5,065 bases of DNA from Bacteroidia bacterium (GTDB lineage Bacteria; Bacteroidota; Bacteroidia; Cytophagales; Cyclobacteriaceae). The position numbers and the translations under genes are program-made. The notes under the pieces are model-generated. The model did not search any database. It was not told the origin of the DNA and saw only the letters and a list, made by a program, of their open reading frames with translations. This document shows positions 1 through 5,065 of the stretch, piece by piece; the stretch's first letter is position 1, and each line of letters starts with the position of its first letter. Where the stretch lies: assembly GCA_012031955.1 (NCBI GenBank), contig JAAURZ010000238.1:1-5065 (forward strand), in the 5' to 3' direction.

Positions 1-1308
1 ATCGACTTGCCTTCATCTGTAGCACTTGCTGCCATTGCTGCGAAGAACGCGCAAGCCGAGACGGCGTCTTTATCGCGGACGAAATCGCCTACCATGTACC
101 CATAACTTTCTTCACCGGCAGCAATAAATCTTTTTTTTGCCGTCGAATTTACCCATAAGCTCCGCGATGTATTTGAAACCGGTAAGCGTATTATGACATT
201 CGATATCGAGCTTTGCGGCCATGGTGTCCACTAGCTCCGAGGTTACAATGGTCTTGGCGATGTATGCATTGTTTGTGTCACGTTGATTCTTCATGATGAA
301 CATCATCATGAGGCTGAATGCCTGATTGCCATTGAGGAGTACGAAACTTCCGTCGCCCTTTCTAACACCGATTCCTACACGGTCAGTGTCCGGGTCGGTT
401 GCCATCACCAGGTTAGCTTGGAGCGCCTTGCCTTGGCTGATCGCCATTTCCATGGCCGATTGCTCTTCCGGGTTGGGCGACTTTATGGTAGGGAAATTCC
501 CATCCGGTGTGCGCTGTTCCTCCACCACATGCAGGTGTGTGAAGCCGATCCGCTGCACGCATTCGGGTACCATGGTGATACCCGCTCCGTGAAGACTCGA
601 GTAGACGAGCGGCAGACTTGCGTGCTTCGCGATTATTTCTTTGTTGGGAATGAGCCTTGACACTTCCTCGTAGTAGGCGTTTTCAATTTCAGGTCCGATT
701 TGTTTTATCAGCGACGGGTTGCCGTCGAATTTAACCTGTTCAAAAGACGTGATCGATTGTACCTCCTTGATGATGTTCGTATCATGGGGAGGTACCACTT
801 GTGCGCCGCCTGCCCAATAGGCCTTGTACCCGTTGTACTCTTTCGGGTTGTGCGAGGCTGTGATCACAACGCCGCTTTGGCAATTCAGGTATCGAATGGC
901 AAATGAAAGGAGCGGAGTGGGGCGCAGCTCGGGAAAAATATAAACTTTGATGCCGTTGGCTGAAAAAACGTTGGCGGTGATTTCCGCAAAGTATTGGCTG
1001 TTGTTCCTGCTGTCGAACGCAATGGCCACCGATATCGGGTTGCCTTTGGCCGTACTGACAAGGTAGTTACTCAGGCCCTGCGTGGCAACGCCAACCGTGT
1101 ATTTGTTCATGCAGTTGGAGCCGGCGCCCATCACGCCTCTTAGGCCGCCGGTTCCGAACTCCAGGTCTTTGTAGAAATTATCGATCAGTTCTTTCGTGTC
1201 TTGCGCATCGAGCAGTCGTTGCACTTCCTTCTTGGTGGCGCTGTCGATGGCCACACTGCTCAGCCATTGGTTTGCTTTTTCTTTTACTTGTTGCAAAAGT
1301 GTGGACAT
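1..1308 (-). CDS. pgcA: Phospho-sugar mutase (phosphoglucomutase/phosphomannomutase, PgcA/PGM2-like), 3' end outside window, frameshifted at an A8 run
   Basis: This alpha-D-phosphohexomutase interconverts hexose 1- and 6-phosphates in the cytoplasm, linking glycolysis to glycan and nucleotide-sugar synthesis. Visible motifs are the N-terminal FGTGGLRG (residues 51-58), the phosphoserine loop TASHNP (150-155, catalytic Ser152) and the metal loop DPDTDR (305-310, Asp305/307/309). The ATG at 1306-1308 fits the family N-terminus. As written, the frame fails after residue 393 and stops at 112-114. Removing one base from the eight-T run at 131-138 (A8 in the coding strand) restores the sugar-binding motif GEESYGY followed by MVGDFVRDKDAVSA. 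That frame stays open to base 1. About 435 of the roughly 570 residues usual for this clade are present. The N-terminal motifs resemble the PgcA/PGM2 clade more than GlmM or ManB, but substrate preference (glucose, mannose or ribose phosphate) cannot be read from the sequence. The family call is firm; the symbol is tentative. Confidence 0.93.
131..138 (-). other. Homopolymer A8 (coding strand) at the mutase frameshift
   Basis: Eight consecutive T on the plus strand read as eight A in the mutase message, just before the conserved GEESYGY segment. Seven A would keep the frame; eight send translation to a stop about 20 bases later. The likeliest cause is a one-base homopolymer length error in the assembly. 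A genuine length polymorphism, or transcriptional slippage on the A tract, cannot be excluded from one sequence. Confidence 0.85.
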
Positions 1309-1412
1309 ATCCGGGAAATGTAAAGTCGTGAGTAAATCGACAGTAATATAGCAACTGTTGCGATCAAATAAAGTCGACCGTCTTTATCGAATGGTGAAAA
1401 ATTGCGAGGCCG

Positions 1413-2504
<1,092 letters not shown>

Positions 2505-2538
2505 GGCTTTACGCATTGTTGCTGATGTAAAATTAAAT

Positions 2539-2568
2539 CAAACGTAACAATGATTGAAGGAATGCAAA
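2539..2568 (-). promoter_or_regulatory. Candidate Bacteroidota promoter for HPPD
   Basis: On the minus strand, TTTG (2568-2565) is followed after 18 bases by TACGTTTG (2546-2539). This matches the Bacteroidota primary sigma factor pattern of TTTG near -33 and TAnnTTTG near -7. A start a few bases downstream would leave a short leader of about 15-30 bases before the ATGs at 2516 and 2504, consistent with HPPD starting from an ATG rather than the TTG further in. Confidence 0.6.
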
Positions 2569-2669
2569 CGAAGTTGCGCATTTTGTGCGATCGACAACAA
2601 AAATTGCTTGCATACGCCTCAAATCCGACTCCCGCCAAATTATATAGGGGTTTCGCCGGGTCAATTTTT

Positions 2670-2677
2670 TACATTTG
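2670..2677 (+). promoter_or_regulatory. Candidate Bacteroidota -7 element for the small acidic gene
   Basis: TACATTTG is an exact match to TAnnTTTG and lies about 50 bases upstream of the ATG at 2728. The -33 partner is weak: the nearest candidate is TTTC at 2651-2654, only 15 bases away rather than the usual 17-20 or so. It could be a weaker or regulated promoter. Confidence 0.4.
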
Positions 2678-2727
2678 GCTTTTCACAAGTAGGTTGAATT
2701 ATTTATTCTTACAAAAAAATTGAACAC

Positions 2728-3085
2728 ATGGATGTAAAGGCGCTCAACAAGGCTCTTGCCGAATCGTACAAAAAAGGGCGAACTCGAAAAGCTGGATTAT
2801 AACAACCCCGCTTACGATGACCTCGAAGAACAATTGCACGACCTGGAAGACTCATTCCATGTGAAATTCGGCGAATACCTGGAGGATGCCCTGCAGGACG
2901 TGCATGATCAGTACTGCCCCGAAAACGATGTGCTGATGCCTATAGCCTACCTGGGCAAAGGCATATTTGTGGAGGCCGACGCTTTTCCCGGCCAGGAGAC
3001 GCGCCTGGTACTTGCCCCGGAACCAACTCGCATTATCCTGTCTGTTGGCACCGACCGCAACGACGTGGTCTGGACCGCCAAGTAA
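2728..3085 (+). CDS. Small acidic protein of unknown function, frameshifted near the 5' end
   Basis: I do not recognise a characterised family. From the ATG at 2728 the first 16 codons (M-D-V-K-A-L-N-K) read well, then the frame stops at 2800-2802. Dropping one base from the A6G3 stretch at 2770-2778 joins it smoothly to a long frame ending at 3085, giving about 118 residues. The restored product is acidic (about 25 Asp/Glu against 11 Lys/Arg). It has a charged, probably helical N-terminal half rich in Asp-Leu-Glu (about residues 25-62), then a more hydrophobic, strand-like half from VLMPIAYLGKGIFVEAD onward. There is one Cys (in QYCPEND) and no signal peptide or membrane segment, so it is probably cytosolic. 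An alternative without a frameshift starts at TTG 2756 (109 residues) but abandons the good ATG. No Shine-Dalgarno sequence is visible. The gene diverges from HPPD and converges with trpS. Confidence 0.8.
2770..2778 (+). other. Frameshift site in the small acidic gene (A6G3)
   Basis: The run of six A and three G has one base too many for a continuous frame. Deleting either an A or a G gives the same product, Tyr-Lys-Lys-Gly-Glu-Leu. The written frame stops eight codons later. A homopolymer counting error is the simplest explanation. Confidence 0.75.
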
Positions 3086-3090
3086 CGCGA

Positions 3091-4062
3091 TTACAAGTAG
3101 CCAAGTTTTGTGCGTACGCGTCCCAGCACCTGCCTGGCAATCACACGCGCCTTTGCCTCACCCTGTGTAAGCCTGTTTTCTAATTCCGCCGGGTTACTCA
3201 TGTAATAGTTGAACACACGGCGTTCCTCCGCATACTGCTCGACAATGAGTTCGTACAACGCCTGTTTGGCATGGCCGTAGCCGAAATTTCCCGCGAGGTA
3301 TTTTTGTCTGAGCGCGTCCACCTGGTCCGCTGAGCCGAGCAAACTGTAGATGGCAAACACGTTGTCGGTGTCGGGGTTCTTAGGTGCCTCCAGCGGTGTG
3401 CTGTCGGTAACGATAGACTTGATTTGCTTTTGCAGTTCCTTGTCGGGAAGAAATATGTCGATGATGTTGCCGTACGACTTACTCATTTTCTGTCCGTCGG
3501 TGCCGGGTATTGTCATCACTTGCTCTTCAATTCTGGCCTCCGGCACCACGAATGTTTCACCATAAAGGTTGTTGAATGTGGTCGCGATGTCGCGCGCCAT
3601 CTCCAGATGTTGTCGCTGGTCTTTGCCGACAGGCACGAAGTTGGCGTCGTACAAAATGATATCGGCCGTCATGAGAACGGGGTATGTGAAGAGCCCCGCA
3701 TTCACATCTGAAAGGCGGTCGGCCTTATCTTTGAAAGAATGGGCGTTGGCGAGCATCGGAAAAGGCGTGATGCAGTTGAGGTACCACGTTAGCTCGCAAA
3801 CTTCCGGAATGCGTGATTGACGGTAAAGAAAATTATTGTCGGTATCGAAGCCGAATGCGAGCCAGGCTGCGGCGACAGCCTGCACATTCTGCATGCGAAG
3901 CTGTGCGTCTTTTATTGTAGTAAGGGAGTGAAGATCGGCGATGAAGAACAAGGATTCATTACCAGCTTGCTGCGATAGCTTAATTGCCGGAATGATGGCG
4001 CCCAACAAATTGCCCAGGTGGGGGCGTCCGCTGCTTTGTATGCCTGTGAGGATTCGTGCCAT
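3091..4062 (-). CDS. trpS: Tryptophanyl-tRNA synthetase
   Basis: TrpS is a class I aminoacyl-tRNA synthetase that charges tRNA-Trp with tryptophan using ATP in the cytosol. The ATG at 4060-4062 gives MARILTGIQSSGRPHLGN, the standard family N-terminus, and 323 residues, a normal length. An in-frame ATG nine codons upstream (4087-4089) would only add an atypical tail. The HIGH-type motif is PHLGN (14-18) and the KMSKS loop is complete (192-196). MTADIILYDAN (131-141) carries the Asp that binds the tryptophan amino group in the Geobacillus enzyme, and VGKDQRQHLE (145-154) is also conserved. This is the only gene in the window without a break in its frame. It converges with the small acidic gene, with 5 bases between stop codons, and diverges from the DUF1573 gene. 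No T-box or other leader is visible in the 100-base upstream gap. Confidence 0.98.
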   Translation of the reverse strand: MARILTGIQSSGRPHLGNLLGAIIPAIKLSQQAGNESLFFIADLHSLTTIKDAQLRMQNVQAVAAAWLAFGFDTDNNFLYRQSRIPEVCELTWYLNCITPFPMLANAHSFKDKADRLSDVNAGLFTYPVLMTADIILYDANFVPVGKDQRQHLEMARDIATTFNNLYGETFVVPEARIEEQVMTIPGTDGQKMSKSYGNIIDIFLPDKELQKQIKSIVTDSTPLEAPKNPDTDNVFAIYSLLGSADQVDALRQKYLAGNFGYGHAKQALYELIVEQYAEERRVFNYYMSNPAELENRLTQGEAKARVIARQVLGRVRTKLGYL

Positions 4063-4162
4063 GCCGCAAATAAAAGAAAATAAACACAACGAATTAATAT
4101 TTTAACTTTACGGCAGTTATATTCCGTGATGTGGCGCAGACTGCCTAATTCTTTGTTGAACT

Positions 4163-5065
4163 ATGAAGTTGATGTGTTTTTTGAGTCTCATGCTGTTGTC
4201 CGTCGCCAGTGCCTCGGCGCAGATGAGCAAGTCACTGCAATTTCGAGAGGAATCTTTTGATTTTGGCCAGGTGCCTGAAGAGGGCGGCCCGGTGACGCAC
4301 GAATTTACATTCACCAACAACACCGCGCGGCCGGTAAAAATACTGACGGTGAAGGCGTCGTGCGGTTGCACTACGCCCGATTGGTCGAAAGATCCCATCA
4401 TGCCCGGCAAGACGGGGTTTGTGCAGGCGCGCTACAATCCGCAAGGCCGGCCGGGATATTTCAACAAGTCGCTTACGGTTACCACCGACATGGATACCAA
4501 TCCGATCACCCTGCAGATCAAAGGCCAGGTGAGCGCGTCCACAGCGTCGAAAAATGCTACGGAGTTTCAGGCTGCCGTTGGAAACTGGCGACTGAGGACG
4601 GCTTCGTTCAACATGGGGCGCACTTTCATTAAGGACGAATTCACCGAGAAGAAATTCCAGGTGTGGAATGGTGGCGAAAAGCCCATTATTTATTCCGGGA
4701 AAACCGAAGCACCCGACTACATAAGGGTAGAGACCGATCCGAAAGTGCTGGCGCCTGGCGCGGTCGGCATCATCAAGATCAGCTACAACGCGAAAATGAA
4801 GAACGCCTATGGCTTCCAGTCCGACAATATCACTGTGCATACAGACGATGTGGCGAGTCCTGTGAAATCATTCACGGTGTATGCCACGCTCGAAGACTAT
4901 TTCCCGCCGCTCTCGGCAGAGGAGATGGCGAAGGCGCCGCACCTGACGCTCGAAAATTCGAATTCGATATGGGGCGCATCAAGCAAAATGCTGAGCGCAC
5001 GCAAGAAGTAACTGTGACCAATACAGGCAAAGATGCGCTGTACCTGAAGTCGCTGCAGGGCAATT
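4163..5065 (+). CDS. Exported DUF1573 repeat protein, 3' end outside window, frameshifted near 4964
   Basis: The ATG at 4163 starts a signal peptide: Lys3, a hydrophobic core to about residue 15, and a likely cut after Ala-Ser-Ala (19). The mature protein is therefore exported to the periplasm or outer envelope; no lipobox is seen. DUF1573 domains are immunoglobulin-like beta sandwiches of the ASPM/SPD-2/Hydin type, common in Bacteroidota, with no settled biochemical role. The first unit starts at FDFGQV (32-37) and contains the family hallmark SCGCTTPDW (66-74, Cys67/Cys69). A second starts at FNMGRT (149-154). As written the frame ends at 5011 with an unrelated tail after residue 267. Adding one T near 4963-4964 restores FDMGRI, a third unit start, then QEVTVTNTGKDALYLKSL, open to the window end. 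The three starts are 117-119 residues apart, so this is a tandem-repeat protein. It probably continues well past the edge. No Shine-Dalgarno sequence is visible. Confidence 0.93.
4955..4967 (+). other. Frameshift site in the DUF1573 gene at a tandem AATTCG pair
   Basis: AATTCGAATTCG (4955-4966) is two copies of a six-base unit and contains the 10-base palindrome TCGAATTCGA (4958-4967). The coding frame needs one more T in the second AATT to read Asn-Phe-Asp-Met-Gly instead of Asn-Ser-Ile-Trp. The written frame then stops at 5009-5011. Confidence 0.8.

Larger units (their letters stand above)
2505..2727. other. Divergent intergenic region between HPPD and the small acidic gene
   Basis: These 223 bases separate two divergently transcribed genes. 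The ends hold one promoter candidate for each direction. The middle (about 2580-2640) shows no open frame worth calling, no RNA gene and no clear hairpin or repeat. The region looks more A+T-rich than its neighbours, as expected for promoters. Confidence 0.7.

Noticed and set aside
283..906. Plus-strand open frames opposite the mutase gene.
   Set aside because: They lie wholly antisense to a strongly conserved enzyme and their translations show no recognisable motif.
1351..1361. Short dyad GCAACTGTTGC between HPPD and the mutase, considered as a terminator or operator.
   Set aside because: The arms are 5 bases with a single central base, so it cannot form a stable hairpin and has no T tract; it is short enough to occur by chance.
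1364..1412. The extended C-terminal tail of HPPD as a real lineage-specific extension.
   Set aside because: The normal C-terminus and stop codon are intact in the adjacent frame, so the tail is a frameshift product.
2770..2776. A-rich slippery site in the small acidic gene, considered as programmed ribosomal frameshifting.
   Set aside because: Restoring the frame needs a skip of one base, not the -1 slip typical of A-AAA-AAG sites. No stimulatory structure is evident, and similar breaks of both signs occur in other genes of the window.
4118..4125. TATATTCC upstream of the DUF1573 gene as a -7 promoter element.
   Set aside because: It matches TAnnTTTG at only part of the positions and has no TTTG at a suitable distance; the 100-base trpS/DUF1573 gap gives no convincing promoter in either direction by eye.
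4232..4840. A 202-codon minus-strand open frame opposite the DUF1573 gene.
   Set aside because: It is antisense to a gene with a clear signal peptide and family motifs; its composition (rich in Arg and His) is typical of a reverse-strand shadow.

Overview
The window is ordinary chromosomal DNA, most likely from a Bacteroidota bacterium and perhaps the Cytophagales. The taxon is an inference from four observations. None of the start codons is preceded by a convincing Shine-Dalgarno sequence. Two matches to the Bacteroidota -7 promoter element (TAnnTTTG) sit in the one large divergent intergenic region. A DUF1573 secreted protein of the type common in this phylum is present. Base composition looks close to balanced by eye.

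Layout, left to right: (1) a phospho-sugar mutase of the PgcA/PGM2 type on the minus strand, running off the left edge; (2) 4-hydroxyphenylpyruvate dioxygenase (HPPD) on the minus strand, about 104 bases upstream of the mutase; (3) a 223-base divergent intergenic region with one promoter candidate for each direction; (4) a small acidic protein of unknown function on the plus strand; (5) tryptophanyl-tRNA synthetase (trpS) on the minus strand, converging on the small gene with only 5 bases between the stop codons; (6) a 100-base divergent gap; (7) an exported DUF1573 repeat protein on the plus strand, running off the right edge.

The genes do not form an obvious pathway. They cover sugar-phosphate interconversion, tyrosine breakdown, translation, an unknown small protein and an envelope protein. 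HPPD and the mutase could share a transcript, but the gap between them leaves room for separate transcription.

The most striking property of the window is that four of its five genes are broken by an apparent single-base insertion or deletion, and HPPD possibly twice. The breaks lie in or next to short homopolymer runs (A8, G3, A6G3, T2, T4). At each of the four firm sites, changing one base restores a continuous, family-typical protein. The required corrections go in both directions (delete in some, insert in others), and the genes are mostly housekeeping types. Uncorrected sequencing or assembly error is therefore much more likely than real pseudogenes or programmed frameshifting. The gene boundaries given here are the restored ones. 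I found no mobile element, CRISPR array, RNA gene or convincing undescribed system.
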